From: Streptomyces sp. NBC_00247
GTDB lineage: Bacteria; Actinomycetota; Actinomycetes; Streptomycetales; Streptomycetaceae
Direction: 5' to 3'
Assembly: GCF_036188265.1 (NCBI RefSeq)
Contig: NZ_CP108093.1
Span: 2,170,001-2,234,000, forward strand
Length of the DNA stretch: 64,000 nt
Position numbers and translations under genes: made by a program. This document shows, piece after piece, positions 52,517-63,015 of the stretch. Below the pieces are notes generated by a model. That model saw nothing but the letters and a program-made list of their open reading frames with translations, was not told the origin of the DNA and searched no databases. Every line of letters starts with the position of its first letter. Positions within the stretch are counted from its first letter, which is position 1.

Positions 52517-53802
52517 CGGACCGGGCGGGCCCGGAACCGGATCCGTCCCGCGAGGACGCGTTCGCGGCGCTCCTGGAGCCCAGCGCCGAGGAGCTGTACG
52601 AGAGCGCTCCGTGCGGATATCTGTCCACGCGCATGGACGGCACGGTGGCGAAGATCAACACCACCCTGCTGGACTGGCTCGGCCTCGCGCGGGAGGCGGT
52701 GGTCGGCCGGATGCGCTTCGTCGACCTGCTGACCGTCGGTGGCAGGCTCTACCACGAGACGCACTTCGCCCCGCTGCTGCGCATGCGCGGCCGGATAAGC
52801 GGCATCGCCCTCGACATCAGGCAGTCCGACGGAGGGCGGATGCCGGTGCTCGTCTCGGCCGTGGTCAACCACGACGCCGCCGGCGACCCGCTGCTGATCC
52901 GCGTCACCGTCTTCGACGCCCGTGACCGCCGCGGCTACGAGGAGGAACTCCTGCGGGCGCGCCGCGCGGCCGAGGAAGCCACCCGGCGCGCCCAGGACGA
53001 CCGCACCAGACTGCAGGACGCCCTCGCGGTACTGCAGCAGGCGCTGCTGCCCGACACCCTGCCGCCGGTCCCCGGCATGGAGGCCGCCGCGCACTACCAC
53101 ACCGCCTCCCCCGACCGGCTCGGCGGCGACTTCTACGACGTCTTCCCGGTCGACGCCACCCGTTTCGCCTTCTTCCTCGGCGACGTGTGCGGCAAGGGTC
53201 CCCAAGCCGCCGCCGTCACCGCGCTGACCCGCCACACCCTGCGTGCCGCGGCCCTGCACGACCCCGATCCCGTATCGGCCCTCTCCACGCTCAACACGGT
53301 GCTGTACGAGCGCTACTCGAGCGGCCCGGACCCCCGCTACTGCACCGCCGTCTTCGGTGTACTCGCACCCGGCCCCGCCGCCGGAGAGGTCGACGTCCAT
53401 CTCGCGTCGGGCGGTCACCCGCCGGCGCTGGTCCTGCGCGCCGGAGGCGGCGCCGAGTACCTGCCCACGCCGGGCGGCCTTCTGGTGGGCGTCCTGCCCG
53501 ACCCGGCTTTCGTCACCGCCGACACCCGGCTCACCCCCGGCGACACCCTCCTGCTCTACACGGACGGCCTCACCGAGGCACGCACGAGCCGCGACGGCAC
53601 CTCCCTCTACGGGGACGAGGCACTGCGCGACTTCGCCCGAGGCCGGGCCGGCGAATCCGCCCACGCCGTCATCGCCGCCCTGACCGGCCTGCTGGACAGT
53701 TTCGGTGAGGGCGTGAACGACGACACGGCGCTGCTCGCGCTGGGCGTTCCGGTCGCCGGAGCGGGCGGCCAGGGCGCGGACGGGCCGACGTCCTCCGCCT
53801 GA
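52513..53802 (+). CDS. RsbP-like PAS-PP2C serine phosphatase
   Basis: A 429-residue phosphatase. PAS domain at about 25-138 (APCGYLSTRMDGTVAKINTT), coiled coil at about 140-180 (RARRAAEEATRRAQDDRTRL), and SpoIIE-type PP2C at about 190-415. Metal-binding Asp206 (GGDFYD), Asp224 (FLGDVCGKG) and NDDTALL are intact. It should dephosphorylate an anti-anti-sigma protein when activated by the adjacent RsbQ-like hydrolase. Translationally coupled to that gene. Confidence 0.92.
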   Translation: MTDRAGPEPDPSREDAFAALLEPSAEELYESAPCGYLSTRMDGTVAKINTTLLDWLGLAREAVVGRMRFVDLLTVGGRLYHETHFAPLLRMRGRISGIALDIRQSDGGRMPVLVSAVVNHDAAGDPLLIRVTVFDARDRRGYEEELLRARRAAEEATRRAQDDRTRLQDALAVLQQALLPDTLPPVPGMEAAAHYHTASPDRLGGDFYDVFPVDATRFAFFLGDVCGKGPQAAAVTALTRHTLRAAALHDPDPVSALSTLNTVLYERYSSGPDPRYCTAVFGVLAPGPAAGEVDVHLASGGHPPALVLRAGGGAEYLPTPGGLLVGVLPDPAFVTADTRLTPGDTLLLYTDGLTEARTSRDGTSLYGDEALRDFARGRAGESAHAVIAALTGLLDSFGEGVNDDTALLALGVPVAGAGGQGADGPTSSA

Positions 53803-53919
53803 GCCCCGGGTAAGCCCCTCGTCACGGACCGGGCGCTCGGCGCGCTTCCCCTCCGACCGGGCCGGGCCGGGCCGGGCCGGGCCGGGGCCACTGTCGGTGG
53901 CTGCTGCTTCCATGACGTC

Positions 53920-55089
53920 ATGAGCACCCTGCGCGAAACCGCCGCCCGTCTCCCCGGCCCCGACGAACTCCGCTCCCACCTGCGCGCTTTGGCCGTTCTG
54001 GACGCCACGATCGGCGACGCCCCGCAGTACTGCTGCTACGGCTTCCACACCGACTGGGGCCCCGGCGAAGAGGCCGCTCTGATGGACAACGGCTCGGGGG
54101 ACGACTTCTCGGTGGTCTTCTCCCCGTCCGGCGTGCTCATACGCGGCTTCGACCACGAGTCGAGAATGAGCCCCTACGCGACGGACGACGAAGAGGTCTG
54201 GCCGGGTGTCATCGACGAGGTGCCCGCCGCACTGAGCCCGCTCCTGGACGAACCCGCCTTCTGCGAGGAGGGCTCCGCCGTCCCCCGCGTCACCACCTGC
54301 CTGTGGCGGACGGCCGGCGACACGGAGTGGCGAACCGGCTCGGCCATCGACTTCCCGCCCGGCGCCGACGACCCGGACGGCTCCGCCTACCTCTTCCGCC
54401 TCCTCACCGACCGCTCCCCCGAGGCCGTCCAGGCCCACTTCGAGGACTACTACGAACGCCCCGTCCCCCTCGAAGCGGTCCGCCACGTCCTCGCCGGACA
54501 ACCCCTCACCCTTGAGGTCGCAGCGGCCCTCAACCCGGCCGCCCTCTCGGACCAGGCCCTGCTCCGCAGAATCGCCGCACATCCGGAGGCCGCTTCCTAC
54601 CTGGCCTGCGACGGCGAGTTCGACCTCGCCCGCACCGACCCGATCGAGCCGATCGCCCTGCCCAACGGCCTCCCGGTGGAGCCTGTCGCCGGCTGCCACG
54701 CGGGCGGCACCCACTACCTCTGCGGCCCGGCCGTCCCCGGCGGACCCCGCCCCGTCCTCTACACCGACTCCGAGGGCCGGGCCTCCCTGATCGCCGAGTC
54801 GCTCGCCGAGGCCCTGACGCTTGCCGTCGCCCTACCGTCCTGGCACGATGCACTGGCCGGCTTCCGACCCCCGGCCCTCAGCTCCGACTACCTCGACGAC
54901 CACCCGGACCACCCTGTCGTCCGCGACCGCCTCCTCGCCGCCCTTCGGCTCCCCCCGGCCACCGAGCGGGAAGCCCTGGACCGTCTCCTCGCCGCCGCCG
55001 CCCGCACCGTCCCCGACGGCTTCCTCCCGCACTGCCCGGACGGAGAGGACTCCTCCTACGAGCCGATGCTCGACCCGCTTTCCGACTGA
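53920..55089 (+). CDS. Uncharacterised Streptomyces cytoplasmic protein
   Basis: A 389-residue protein without membrane segments. The N-terminal 170 residues (PQYCCYGFHTDWGPGEEAAL, GSGDDFSVVFSPSGVLIRGF, DHESRMSPY, TTCLWRTAGDTEW) match a protein family I remember only as hypothetical Streptomyces proteins. The middle is Pro/Leu-rich with a VRHVLAGQPLTLEVAAALNP helix-like part. The C-terminus has further conserved YLDDHPDHPVVRDRLLAAL. It might be a SUKH/immunity-like or enzyme-associated protein; no motif settles it. Five tandem CCGGG units at about 53857-53882 precede it. Confidence 0.75.
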   Translation: MSTLRETAARLPGPDELRSHLRALAVLDATIGDAPQYCCYGFHTDWGPGEEAALMDNGSGDDFSVVFSPSGVLIRGFDHESRMSPYATDDEEVWPGVIDEVPAALSPLLDEPAFCEEGSAVPRVTTCLWRTAGDTEWRTGSAIDFPPGADDPDGSAYLFRLLTDRSPEAVQAHFEDYYERPVPLEAVRHVLAGQPLTLEVAAALNPAALSDQALLRRIAAHPEAASYLACDGEFDLARTDPIEPIALPNGLPVEPVAGCHAGGTHYLCGPAVPGGPRPVLYTDSEGRASLIAESLAEALTLAVALPSWHDALAGFRPPALSSDYLDDHPDHPVVRDRLLAALRLPPATEREALDRLLAAAARTVPDGFLPHCPDGEDSSYEPMLDPLSD

Positions 55090-55134
55090 GGGGGACACGA
55101 GCGCGCAGGTGACGGAGCGCCGGACACTCACCGA

Positions 55135-55260
55135 TCAGTAGCGATACCGGGCAGCGAGGAAGACGATCTCCTTGGCCTCATGGTTCTCGTTGACCTTTTT
55201 GATCAACGGAAACAGTTCCTTGCGGGCTGACTCGCCGTCATGAACATGACTCCACCCCTC
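55135..55260 (-). pseudogene. Short C-terminal gene remnant, low GC
   Basis: An open minus-strand stretch of 42 codons ending in TGA at 55135. The product contains ARKELFPLIKKVNENHEAKE, then IVFLAARYRY, a plausible protein C-terminus (hydrophobic strand then basic end), bounded upstream by an in-frame stop without a start codon. AAA and TTT codons and the lower GC are unlike neighbouring genes. Family not recognised. It probably is the tail of a decayed, perhaps transferred, gene. Confidence 0.4.
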
Positions 55261-55365
55261 TCATCAAGTGGTACTCGATGACGCACCACGCTCAGTACCA
55301 CCCGAAAGGGAAGACGGCTGACGGTCGCCCCGTCGATCCAGCACCCATCCAGCACGGTGACGACG

Positions 55366-55397
55366 AAGGGGTCGGACTCGACCGAGCCCGACCCCTT
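55366..55397 (-). terminator. Hairpin ending ychF
   Basis: Perfect 10-bp arms (AAGGGGTCGG / CCGACCCCTT) with a 12-base loop, 47 bases past the ychF stop. Confidence 0.75.
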
Positions 55398-55443
55398 CTG
55401 ACGTGCACGTTTGACCCCATGCCTAACGTGCGGACGCGCACGG

Positions 55444-56532
<1,089 letters not shown>

Positions 56533-56754
56533 GTTGGCGACTTCCTGGAGTGAGGACGGGGCACGGGGGCGGAGCGTGCCGGGCTGGGCCCGGCAGGGGA
56601 CCGATTCTCCAGTTTACGGGCGGGGCCGACCGTGCCGTCACGGGTCCGGTGGGAGCGGCGGCGCCCCTCCCACCGGAGCCGAACGCCGAACAGGGTCCTC
56701 ATTCGGCCGTGTGACGTCGAACGCAGCCCCAAGCTCGGCCAAAGCGCGTGTTCA

Positions 56755-57531
56755 ATGCCTGATCCACCCGGTTCCGCGACCTACGTTGTCCAGGTGGAGC
56801 AGCACAGGACTCGTCCCCCGCAGCGCAGGCAGCCCCAGGAGCCCTCGGCGGCCCCGGTTCCTCAGGGCGGCGGCGCGCCCCTCGTCGAGAGTTCGGCCGT
56901 GTACCGGGTGGTCGGTGCGCCCGGAGCGCGGCGGAGCGTGCCTCCCGTGGTGCTCGCGCTGCGCAGACTCCCCGCTCCCCGGCTGACGGGCATCGGTGCG
57001 GGGCTCTTCGCCACCGCCGTGATGTTCGTACTGGCCTGCCTGGTCTGGCTGCTGTTCGACTCGTCCGTGCTCGTCTACGGGGTGCTGTTCGTGCCCGTCA
57101 GCGCGCTGACGGCGCTCTGGGTGCGGCCCGCCGACCTGGTGACCGCGCCGATCAGCGTGCCGATCGCCTTCGCCGTCGGTGTGCTGCCCGTGGCGGGGGG
57201 CGACGGCGGGTTCGGCGGCCGGCTGATGGCGGTCGTCACCGCGCTCGCGGTGCACGCGGGCTGGCTGTACGGGGGCACGCTGGTCGCCGGAGTGATCGCG
57301 ACCGTGCGCAAGGTCCGGCAGATGCGGCAGCGGCAGCTCCTGCTCGCCGCGAAGGCGCTCCGGCCCGCCGTGTCTCCGGTGGCCGGGGACCGTAACGCGA
57401 GCGCCGACGGGCGCCCGGAGGACCGGCCCGGCCAGGGCGAGCGCCCCCGCCCGGCGAAGGCCCGCCCCGCCTCCGGGGTGCGCGGCGGGCCCCTGGGACG
57501 GAGCACGGCCCGCCGCACTCCGCAGGCGTAG
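56755..57531 (+). CDS. DUF6542-like membrane protein
   Basis: A 258-residue protein: a disordered N-terminus (about 65 residues, Pro/Gln/Arg-rich), four hydrophobic helices (LTGIGAGLFATAVMFVLACL, VYGVLFVPVSALTALWV, PISVPIAFAVGVLPVAGG, GRLMAVVTALAVHAGWLYGG) and a basic, Pro/Arg-rich C-terminus. It matches the DUF6542-like protein that sits between ychF and ppgK in Streptomyces (recalled). Start uncertain: ATG 56755 or GTG 56794, neither with a good SD. Function unknown. Confidence 0.75.
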   Translation: MPDPPGSATYVVQVEQHRTRPPQRRQPQEPSAAPVPQGGGAPLVESSAVYRVVGAPGARRSVPPVVLALRRLPAPRLTGIGAGLFATAVMFVLACLVWLLFDSSVLVYGVLFVPVSALTALWVRPADLVTAPISVPIAFAVGVLPVAGGDGGFGGRLMAVVTALAVHAGWLYGGTLVAGVIATVRKVRQMRQRQLLLAAKALRPAVSPVAGDRNASADGRPEDRPGQGERPRPAKARPASGVRGGPLGRSTARRTPQA

Positions 57532-57579
57532 GGACCCGAGGCCCCGGGCGCGGAGACTGCGGGCCCGCCCCTGACGAAA

Positions 57580-57635
57580 ACGGCGGGCGACCGGCGGGCC
57601 CGCCCGCCCGTAACGAACGGCGGGCGACCGGCGGG
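57580..57635. repeat. 19-bp direct repeat spaced by 37 bases
   Basis: ACGGCGGGCGACCGGCGGG occurs at 57580-57598 and 57617-57635, each preceded by CGAA. A shortened third copy follows near 57650. It lies in the convergent gap between the DUF6542-like gene and ppgK and may form alternative hairpins with the intervening GGGCCCGCCCGCCC. Confidence 0.7.
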
Positions 57636-57696
57636 TGGGCTGCCGCCCGCGACGGACGGCGGGCCGTGCGCGGCCCCTGGCGAGAAGAGGTTCGTG

Positions 57697-58440
57697 CTAC
57701 TTCCCCGCCGCGCGGGCCGCCATGGCCGCGCCGACGATGCCGGCGTTGTTCTGCAGCTGGGCCGGGACCATCTCCGCCCGTACGTGCTTGACGAGCGGCA
57801 GGAACTTCTCCGCCTTGCGGCTCACCCCGCCGCCGATGATGAAGAGCTCGGGCGAGAACAGCATCTCCACGTGGGCGAGGTACTTCTGCACCCGGTGCGC
57901 CCAGTGCTCCCAGCTCAGGTCGTGGTCCTCCTTGGCCTTGGTCGACGCGTGCTTCTCCGCGTCGTGGCCGTTCAGCTCCAGGTGGCCCAGCTCGGTGTTG
58001 GGCACGAGCTGCCCGTCGGTGAAGACGGCGGAGCCGATGCCGGTGCCGAAGGTGAGCACGATGACCGTTCCCTTGCGGCCCTTGCCCGCGCCGAAGGTCA
58101 TCTCGGCGACGCCCGCCGCGTCCGCGTCGTTGAGGATCGTCACGGGACAGCCGAGCCGCTCGGAGAGGAGCGCGCGGGCGTCCAGATCGACCCAGCCCTT
58201 GTCGACGTTGGCGGCGGTGCGGGTGACGCCGTCGGTGACCACGCCGGGGAAGGTGATGCCGACCGGTCCGGACCAGTCGAAGTGGCCGACGACCTCGGCC
58301 ACGCAGTCGGCGACACCCTCGGGTACCGCCGGGTGCGGTGTCAGCACCTTGTGGCGCTCCTGCGCCAAGTCCCCACGATCCAGGTCCACGGGAGCGCCCT
58401 TGATCCCTGAACCGCCGATGTCCACGCCGAAGATCTCCAT
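57697..58440 (-). CDS. ppgK: Polyphosphate glucokinase
   Basis: A 247-residue ROK-family kinase. It phosphorylates glucose using polyphosphate and/or ATP, feeding glycolysis. The phosphate-1 motif is [12 protein letters not shown] (residues 4-15); [15 protein letters not shown] contains the catalytic Asp; [12 protein letters not shown] and ELGHLELNG follow. ROK zinc-binding Cys motifs are absent, as in PpgK. The length agrees with actinobacterial PpgK. ATG at 58440; the longer frame upstream was rejected. Located between ychF and ispH as in other Streptomyces. Confidence 0.93.
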   Translation of the reverse strand: MEIFGVDIGGSGIKGAPVDLDRGDLAQERHKVLTPHPAVPEGVADCVAEVVGHFDWSGPVGITFPGVVTDGVTRTAANVDKGWVDLDARALLSERLGCPVTILNDADAAGVAEMTFGAGKGRKGTVIVLTFGTGIGSAVFTDGQLVPNTELGHLELNGHDAEKHASTKAKEDHDLSWEHWAHRVQKYLAHVEMLFSPELFIIGGGVSRKAEKFLPLVKHVRAEMVPAQLQNNAGIVGAAMAARAAGK

Positions 58441-58573
58441 GGGCACCACGGTAAGGGCACCGGGCGCCCCGCACGCCCCGAGCGGCCGGTACGTACGTAA
58501 AGGTCCTGTGGGATGCGCGTAGAACGGCTCCAGCGGGCCGCACGCGGAGCACGGCCGTCCGGTACGCCTGGGC

Positions 58574-58615
58574 GCCGTGGACGGCCGCGCGTGCGCCGTG
58601 GACGGCCGCGCGTGC
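58574..58615. repeat. 21-bp perfect tandem duplication
   Basis: The 21-base unit at 58574-58594 is repeated exactly at 58595-58615. It lies directly before the ispH stop in the ppgK-ispH gap, so it could be part of the ispH transcript end; each unit contains a GGCCGCGCG core that can pair with its neighbour. Confidence 0.8.
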
Positions 58616-58621
58616 GCGGAG

Positions 58622-59605
58622 TTACTGCTGGGCGGCCAGGGCGGCGGCCTCGGCGCGCAGGTCACGGCGGAGTTCCTTGGGCAGCGAGAAGGTGATCGAC
58701 TCCTCGGCCGTCTTGACCGTCTCGACGTCCGCGTAACCGCGCTCGGCGAGCCACTCCAGCACGCCGTCGACGAGGACGTCGGGGACGGAGGCGCCGGAGG
58801 TGAGGCCGACCGTGGTGACGCCTTCCAGCCATGCCTCTTCGATCTCGGAGGCGAAGTCGACCAGGTGGGCGGCGGGGGCTCCGGCGTCCAGGGCGACCTC
58901 GACCATGCGGATCGAGTTGGAGGAGTTCTTGGAACCGACGACGATCACCAGATCGGCGTCCTCGGCCAGCTTCTTCACGGCGACCTGGCGGTTCTGCGTG
59001 GCGTAGCAGATGTCGTCGCTGGGCGGCGAGAGCAGGTTCGGGAACTTGTTCTTCAGGGCGTCGACCGTCTCCATGGTCTCGTCCACCGAGAGCGTGGTCT
59101 GGGAGAGCCAGACGACCTTCGACTCGTCGCGGACCTGGACGTTGGCGACGTCCTCGGGGCCGTCGACCAGGGTGATGTGGTCGGGAGCCTCGCCGCTGGT
59201 GCCGATGACCTCTTCGTGGCCTTCGTGGCCGATCAGGAGGATGTCGTAGTCCTCCTTGGCGAAGCGGACGGCTTCCTTGTGGACCTTGGTGACGAGCGGG
59301 CAGGTGGCGTCGATCGTGGCGAGCCGGCGCTCGGCGGCCTCGGCGTGGACGGTCGGCGCGACACCGTGCGCGGAGAACATCACGATGGAGCCCTCGGGGA
59401 CCTCCGCGGTGGTCTCCACGAAGATCGCCCCCTTCTTCTCCAGGGTCTGCACGACGTACTTGTTGTGCACGATCTCGTGGCGCACGTAGACCGGGGCCCC
59501 GTACTGCTCCAGGGCCTTCTCGACGGCGATCACGGCACGGTCCACGCCCGCGCAGTAGCCACGGGGAGCGGCGAGCAGGACACGGCGGGCAGGGGTGGCA
59601 GTCAT
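58622..59605 (-). CDS. ispH: 4-hydroxy-3-methylbut-2-enyl diphosphate reductase IspH
   Basis: A 327-residue iron-sulfur enzyme, the last step of the MEP isoprenoid pathway, making IPP and DMAPP. The three cluster cysteines are Cys18 (RGYCAGV), Cys102 (ATCPLV) and Cys200 ([11 protein letters not shown]). [10 protein letters not shown] and the substrate-binding histidines in FSAHGV and GHEGHEE are present. ATG at 59605 ([20 protein letters not shown]) chosen; an ATG three codons upstream is possible. Divergent from the APC permease. Confidence 0.96.
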   Translation of the reverse strand: MTATPARRVLLAAPRGYCAGVDRAVIAVEKALEQYGAPVYVRHEIVHNKYVVQTLEKKGAIFVETTAEVPEGSIVMFSAHGVAPTVHAEAAERRLATIDATCPLVTKVHKEAVRFAKEDYDILLIGHEGHEEVIGTSGEAPDHITLVDGPEDVANVQVRDESKVVWLSQTTLSVDETMETVDALKNKFPNLLSPPSDDICYATQNRQVAVKKLAEDADLVIVVGSKNSSNSIRMVEVALDAGAPAAHLVDFASEIEEAWLEGVTTVGLTSGASVPDVLVDGVLEWLAERGYADVETVKTAEESITFSLPKELRRDLRAEAAALAAQQ

Positions 59606-59780
59606 GCGTCCCATCGTAAGGCCGTACCGAACAGGCGCGGGCTCGGTCCGGTCGGGAGACTGAGCCTTGATCCACGAGGTACGGGTACGGGGCACGGGCG
59701 CGCGTCTTCGCGAGGACGCGGCGGACGGCCCGCCGGGGGGAACCAATCGACTGCGGGCTGCCGGACACCATGGAGGGCCG

Positions 59781-61175
59781 ATGCCGGGACCGGGAAGCAG
59801 CACACGGGGCGGGCTGCGCCGCACGCTCGGATTCAGGGACCTGGTGGTCTACGGGCTGCTGTTCATCGCCCCGATGGCCCCGGTGGGTGTGTTCGGCACG
59901 CTGGACGCGAAGTCCGGCGGCGCGGTCGCGCTCGTGTACGTCGTGGCGACGGTCGTGATGGCCTTCACGGCGTTCAGTTACGCCCAGATGGTGCGGGTCG
60001 CCCCGAAGGCCGGGTCGGTGTTCACGTACGCCCGCAAGGGGCTCGGCGAGGTGCCCGGGTTCATCGCCGGGTGGATGGCGATGCTCGACTATCTGCTGAT
60101 CCCGGCGGTCGCCTACCTCTTCTCCGGAATCGCGATGAACGCGCTGGTCCCGGACGTGTCGCGGTGGGTGTGGACGGCCATCGCGGTGGTGCTGACCACG
60201 GCACTCAACCTGTGGGGGGTGCGGGCCGCCGCGCGGGTCGGCTTCGCGGTACTCGCGTTGGAGATCACGGTGCTGCTGGTGTTCGTGGTGTCGGCGGTGG
60301 TGGTGCTGGCGCGGGACGGCGCGCAGCGCGGCTGGCTGTCGCCGCTGACCGGCGATTCGGGGTTCTCGACCACGGCGGTGATCGGGGCGGTGTCGGTGGC
60401 CGTCCTCTCCTACCTGGGCTTCGACGCCATCGCCTCGTTCGCGGAGGAGGTGACGGGCGGGTCCGCGAAGGTCGCGCGGGCGGTGCTGTTGTGTCTGGTG
60501 ATGGCGGGGGCCCTGTTCGTGGCGCAGTCGTATCTGGCGGCGCTGCTGGAGCCGGTCTCCTCGGCGGAGCTGGCGGCGGATCCGGCGGCGCAGGGGTCGG
60601 CGTTCTACGACGCGGTGGACGCCTCGGTCGGGAACTGGCTGCACGACCTGGTCGCGGCGAGCAAGGCGGTCGGGGCGGCGTTCGCGGCGCTGGCGGGGCA
60701 GGCGGCGGCCGGGCGGCTGGTCTTCGCGATGGCGCGGGAGCGGCGGCTGCCGTCGTTCCTGGCGCGGATCGACGTGAAGTCGGGGGTGCCGAGGGTGGCC
60801 GTGCTGTGCGCGGCGGTCGTCACGCTGGTGGCGGCGGTGTGGGCGGCCCGGCGGGACGACGGGCTCGACCATCTGGTGTCCGTGGTGAACATCGGCGCGC
60901 TGACCGCGTTCGTGCTGCTGCACGCGTCGGTGGTGGGCTGGTTCGTGGTCCGCCGGATGGAGGGCGTGCCGAGCTGGTGGCGCCATCTGGTGGTGCCGGT
61001 GCTGGGCGCGGCCGCGCTGGTCGCGGTGATCGTGGAGGCGACGACGAGCGCGCAGGTGGTGGGTGCCTGCTGGCTCGCCGTAGGTCTCGTGGTGGTCGCG
61101 GTGCAGGGCGGACGGCGTACCGGCGGGGGCGAGGAATCCATGGGCCGCGGCGGGGGCACCCGGCCCGGTGCGTGA
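59781..61175 (+). CDS. APC-superfamily amino acid permease
   Basis: A 464-residue transporter with 12 predicted helices. Helix 1 begins [20 protein letters not shown], matching the unwound GxxxG-like substrate site; [15 protein letters not shown] is the helix 6 signature of APC permeases. The C-terminus is Gly/Arg-rich and cytoplasmic. Substrate amino acid or amine unknown. ATG at 59781 with GGAGGG five bases upstream; the 38 codons upstream are not used. Confidence 0.9.
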   Translation: MPGPGSSTRGGLRRTLGFRDLVVYGLLFIAPMAPVGVFGTLDAKSGGAVALVYVVATVVMAFTAFSYAQMVRVAPKAGSVFTYARKGLGEVPGFIAGWMAMLDYLLIPAVAYLFSGIAMNALVPDVSRWVWTAIAVVLTTALNLWGVRAAARVGFAVLALEITVLLVFVVSAVVVLARDGAQRGWLSPLTGDSGFSTTAVIGAVSVAVLSYLGFDAIASFAEEVTGGSAKVARAVLLCLVMAGALFVAQSYLAALLEPVSSAELAADPAAQGSAFYDAVDASVGNWLHDLVAASKAVGAAFAALAGQAAAGRLVFAMARERRLPSFLARIDVKSGVPRVAVLCAAVVTLVAAVWAARRDDGLDHLVSVVNIGALTAFVLLHASVVGWFVVRRMEGVPSWWRHLVVPVLGAAALVAVIVEATTSAQVVGACWLAVGLVVVAVQGGRRTGGGEESMGRGGGTRPGA

Positions 61176-61214
61176 ACGGGCCCGCTGTCCGCGGTGGCGG
61201 TTACGCTCGCCCGT

Positions 61215-62426
61215 ATGGCTCTCAACACGTCCGCGGAAGCCCCGCTGCCCGTCGGTGAGGTGTCGCGGCTCATCGGCGGCTGGATCGACCGGCTCGGCGC
61301 GGTCTGGGTCGAGGGGCAGATCACGCAGCTCTCGCGGCGGCCGGGGGCGGGCGTCGTCTTCCTGACGCTGCGCGACCCGGCCCACGACATCTCGGTGGGC
61401 GTGACCTGCTTCCGGCAGGTCTTCGACCGGATCGCGGACGTGGTGACGGAGGGCGCGCGGGTCGTGGTCCTGGCGAAGCCGGAGTGGTACGCGCCGCGCG
61501 GCCAGCTCTCGCTCCGGGCGACGGAGATCCGGCCGGTCGGCATCGGTGAGCTGCTGGTGCGGCTGGAGCAGCTGAAGAAGTCGCTCGCCTCGGAGGGGCT
61601 GTTCGCGCTGGACCGGAAGAGGCCGCTGCCGTTCCTGCCGCAGTTGATCGGGCTGGTCTGCGGGCGGGCCTCGGCCGCCGAGCGCGACGTCCTGGAGAAC
61701 GCGCGCCGCCGTTGGCCCGCCGTGCGGTTCGAGGTGCGCAACACCGCCGTGCAGGGCGTCCACGCGGTCAACCAGGTGGTCCAGGCGGTCCAGGAGCTGG
61801 ACGGCATGCCCGAGGTGGACGTGATCGTCGTCGCGCGGGGCGGGGGCAGCGTGGAGGACCTGCTGCCGTTCTCCGACGAGGCGCTGGTCCGGGCCGTCGC
61901 CGCCTGCCGTACGCCGGTGGTGTCCGCCATCGGGCACGAGCCGGACTCCCCGCTGCTGGACCTGGTCGCGGACCTGCGCGCGTCCACGCCGACGGACGCG
62001 GCGAAGAAGGTCGTACCGGACGTGGGCGAGGAGCTGGACCGGGTCCAGCAGCTGCGGGACCGGGCGCTGCGGACCGTACGCGGGCTGCTGGAGCGCGAGG
62101 AGCGGGGCCTCGCGCAGGCACTCGGCCGGCCGTCGATGGAACGCCCGCAGCGGCTGGTGGACGAGCGGGCCGCCGAGGTGGAGGCGCTCACGGGGCGTAG
62201 CCGCCGGGTGCTGGGGCATCTGCTGGACCGGGCCGACTCGGAGATCGCGCACACCCTGGCCCGGGTGGTCTCGCTCTCCCCCGCGGCCACCCTGGAGCGC
62301 GGTTACGCGGTGCTCCAGCGGGCGGACGGCCATGTGGTGCGCGCCCCGGAGGAGGCCGGCGCCCCCGGCGAGGTGCTGCGGGCGCGGGTGTCGGAGGGCG
62401 AGTTCGCGGTACGGGTGGAGGGGTGA
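61215..62426 (+). CDS. xseA: Exodeoxyribonuclease VII large subunit
   Basis: A 403-residue nuclease subunit. An OB-fold (about 15-110) starts [20 protein letters not shown], followed by [20 protein letters not shown]. The catalytic region (about 125-340) has [20 protein letters not shown], followed by [13 protein letters not shown] coiled coil (about 275-350) and a C-terminal ERGYAVL segment follow. With xseB it degrades single-stranded DNA from both ends. ATG at 61215. Confidence 0.95.
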   Translation: MALNTSAEAPLPVGEVSRLIGGWIDRLGAVWVEGQITQLSRRPGAGVVFLTLRDPAHDISVGVTCFRQVFDRIADVVTEGARVVVLAKPEWYAPRGQLSLRATEIRPVGIGELLVRLEQLKKSLASEGLFALDRKRPLPFLPQLIGLVCGRASAAERDVLENARRRWPAVRFEVRNTAVQGVHAVNQVVQAVQELDGMPEVDVIVVARGGGSVEDLLPFSDEALVRAVAACRTPVVSAIGHEPDSPLLDLVADLRASTPTDAAKKVVPDVGEELDRVQQLRDRALRTVRGLLEREERGLAQALGRPSMERPQRLVDERAAEVEALTGRSRRVLGHLLDRADSEIAHTLARVVSLSPAATLERGYAVLQRADGHVVRAPEEAGAPGEVLRARVSEGEFAVRVEG

Positions 62427-62505
62427 GCGGGCCTGCGGCACCGGGTGGACGCCTCCTGGTTCCGGACCGGGACCGCTGTCGGTGCGCGCACATAGAGTGG
62501 GCGGC

Positions 62506-62760
62506 ATGACGGACGACGGGACGACCACCGCCGGTGCGACCGGCACGCTCGGTTACGAGCAGGCGCGCGACGAGCTGATCGAGGTCGTGCGCCGGCTGGA
62601 GACGGGCGGCACCACGCTGGAGGAGTCGCTGGCGCTCTGGGAGCGCGGCGAGGAGCTGGCGAAGGTGTGCCGCCGCTGGCTGGAGGGTGCCCGCGCCCGC
62701 CTCGACGCGGCCCTGGCAGGTCCGGACGACGACCGCGAGGACGGGTCGCCGGGCGAGTAG
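62506..62760 (+). CDS. xseB: Exodeoxyribonuclease VII small subunit
   Basis: An 84-residue helical protein: GYEQARDELIEVVRRLETGG followed by TTLEESLALWERGEELAKVC is the XseB signature. Disordered acidic C-terminus. It follows xseA by 79 bases in the same direction and forms the multisubunit ExoVII with it. ATG at 62506. Confidence 0.94.
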   Translation: MTDDGTTTAGATGTLGYEQARDELIEVVRRLETGGTTLEESLALWERGEELAKVCRRWLEGARARLDAALAGPDDDREDGSPGE

Positions 62761-62942
62761 GCCGTGTGGTGCAAGCCTGACCGGCGACGCCTGGTACGCA
62801 CGCTCGCCGCGTTGTCGGGGCCGCCCCGGTACATCCAGATCGGGGCGGCTCTCCGCCGGGACGAGTGGGCCCGGACACGTGGCGGACGGCCGCGACGCTC
62901 ACGGTCGCCGCTGTGGCGTGCCTCACCCCGGCCCGGGATTAG

Positions 62943-62972
62943 TTGAAAGTTAATCTACCTCTCGGCTACGGT
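62943..62972 (+). promoter_or_regulatory. Predicted promoter of the nitroreductase-family gene
   Basis: TTGAAA (62943-62948), 18 bases, TACGGT (62967-62972), in the only AT-rich patch of the 62761-63015 gap. Predicted start near 62979, a leader of about 37 nt before the ATG at 63016. Good match to vegetative promoters. Confidence 0.6.
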
Positions 62973-63015
62973 GATCACATCGCTCGATCCCGTACGCCCC
63001 GAAGGTGGTTCGTCC

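Larger units (their letters stand above)
55090..55443. other. Intergenic region with a low-GC gene fragment and the ychF terminator
   Basis: Between the uncharacterised gene and ychF. It contains a minus-strand coding remnant at 55135-55260 and a hairpin at 55366-55397. The part around 55180-55210 is much less GC-rich than its surroundings. Confidence 0.6.

Noticed and set aside
53857..53882. Tandem CCGGG units before the uncharacterised gene
   Set aside because: Five short GC units are common slippage products in this composition; too short and simple to call a functional repeat.
58662..62546. Minus-strand open frame of 1294 codons across ispH, the APC permease and xseA
   Set aside because: It lies mostly antisense to well-defined genes; its product is Arg/His/Pro-rich without motifs, as expected for a frame opposite GC-rich codons.
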